From positions 1 through 6,487 of the forward strand of contig CAAGBE010000045.1 of assembly GCA_900768005.1 (NCBI GenBank): DNA of 6,487 nt. The letters are read 5' to 3'. The position numbers and the translations under genes were made by a program. This DNA is from Clostridia bacterium. Its GTDB lineage: Bacteria; Bacillota; Clostridia; UMGS1883. Shown here in pieces: positions 5,885 through 6,487 of the stretch. The notes beneath the pieces were generated by a model, which was not told where the DNA came from, did not search any database, and saw only the letters and a list, made by a program, of their open reading frames with translations. The stretch's first letter is position 1; each line of letters opens with the position of its first letter.

Positions 5885-6476
5885 TTTTTGGAAACCACCT
5901 TAATGATATGAGATATTGCAGGAGCAAAGATAATGTTCACTGCCATTTCAAAAATGAAATTTATCCCAACCAAACCAAATATCATAAATTTCCCTAAATC
6001 TACACCACCGCCTGAAAGATGCTCTACTGCATCCATCAGAAACACAAGACAACCAAGCAAAAATACTCCCGTGTTAACAATGGGACAAATTACAGCCGCC
6101 GCAATTGCTCCTATGTAGGAAACCATTTTAATTTTTTGGAAAAAAAGCTTTACCGTCAGTTCATATACAAGTCCTGCCGCAAAACCGCATGCAGCACCTT
6201 TCACTAAAACAGTAGCAACTGTACCAAATGCGTTAAACTGCATAAATAGTGTTGCATCACCGCTTGCAAGAACTGCTATACCGAATACAAATCCAAGCCA
6301 TGAACCAATTCCCTTACCGCAGGTTACTGCACCGATTACAATCGGAATCAGTACCAAGGAAATTGAGAATGTGCCGAATCTGATTGATGCACCCATAAAC
6401 TGCAGTACAAATACCAATGCAGTCAACAGAGCACCGACAACCATAGTACGTGTTGTCATCTTTTTTGTGTTTACCA
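5881..6476 (-). CDS. panT: ECF transporter S component, probably pantothenate-specific (5' end lost)
   Basis: S components capture a vitamin and dock onto a shared energising module (EcfT plus two ATPases) in the membrane. About 198 residues are seen, almost all hydrophobic, with roughly six membrane segments near residues 10-29, 36-52, 57-73, 84-106, 118-148 and 163-190. AxxxA at 16-20 in the first helix is the kind of motif used for docking to EcfT. Family-like stretches are RFGTFSISLVLIPIVIGA (33-50) and CPIVNTGVFLLG (131-142). Pantothenate as substrate is inferred from the ATGA overlap with coaX; the sequence alone does not prove it. The frame's first possible start, TTG at 6477-6475, uses a base that belongs to a sequencing adapter. 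ATG 6459-6457 has no Shine-Dalgarno, unlike the other genes here, so the true start probably lies just past the contig end. Confidence 0.85.
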
Positions 6477-6487
6477 AGATCGGAAGA
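6477..6487 (+). other. Residual Illumina adapter at the contig end
   Basis: The final 11 bases, AGATCGGAAGA, are identical to the first 11 of the TruSeq adapter (AGATCGGAAGAGC) and sit at the extreme end of the sequence. They should be treated as artificial, with the genome sequence ending at about 6476. Confidence 0.9.

Noticed and set aside
1..6487. Mobile elements, CRISPR arrays, tRNAs, defence or biosynthetic cassettes
   Set aside because: I read both strands and found no transposase, regularly spaced repeats, cloverleaf or matching protein families. All long frames are housekeeping genes, so I do not claim a new system here.

Overview
This is an ordinary housekeeping stretch of a moderately AT-rich genome. 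It is most likely from an uncultured member of the Clostridia (Oscillospirales/Ruminococcus-like Bacillota). The evidence is strong AGGAGG-type ribosome binding sites, near-consensus sigma-A promoters with A-tracts upstream, a Taq-sized PolA without proofreading residues, type III pantothenate kinase, and an ECF-type vitamin transporter. The taxonomic call is inference. The last 11 bases (6477-6487) match the start of the Illumina TruSeq adapter, so the right edge is probably the end of a short-read contig and not genomic sequence.

Layout. Left, minus strand: the 5' part of rpsF (ribosomal protein S6), running off the left edge. It has a perfect-consensus promoter and a structured leader that resembles the S6:S18 autoregulatory element. 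Upstream of it, also on the minus strand, is rpmB (L28) with its own promoter and a clear intrinsic terminator. A divergent intergenic region (659-867) carries the rpmB and polA promoters back to back. Centre, plus strand: a tight operon of polA, coaE and a small membrane-anchored lytic transglycosylase. A short ORF follows that has a fine ribosome binding site but looks frameshifted or decayed. After it comes rpsT (S20) with its own extended -10 promoter. Right, minus strand: an ECF S component (probably PanT, pantothenate uptake), cut by the contig end, overlaps coaX (pantothenate kinase) by ATGA. The convergent rpsT/coaX junction holds one ordinary terminator plus a 58-bp perfect palindrome that can serve as a bidirectional terminator.

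How the genes relate: PanT imports pantothenate and CoaX makes the first committed phosphorylation of coenzyme A synthesis. CoaE, on the other strand in the polA operon, makes the last one. The three ribosomal protein genes each have their own strong promoter.

I found no mobile element, CRISPR array, tRNA, defence cassette or convincing new system. The points worth a second look are the adapter remnant, the long palindrome, the candidate rpsF leader element, the broken small ORF and shared motifs in the ribosomal protein promoters.
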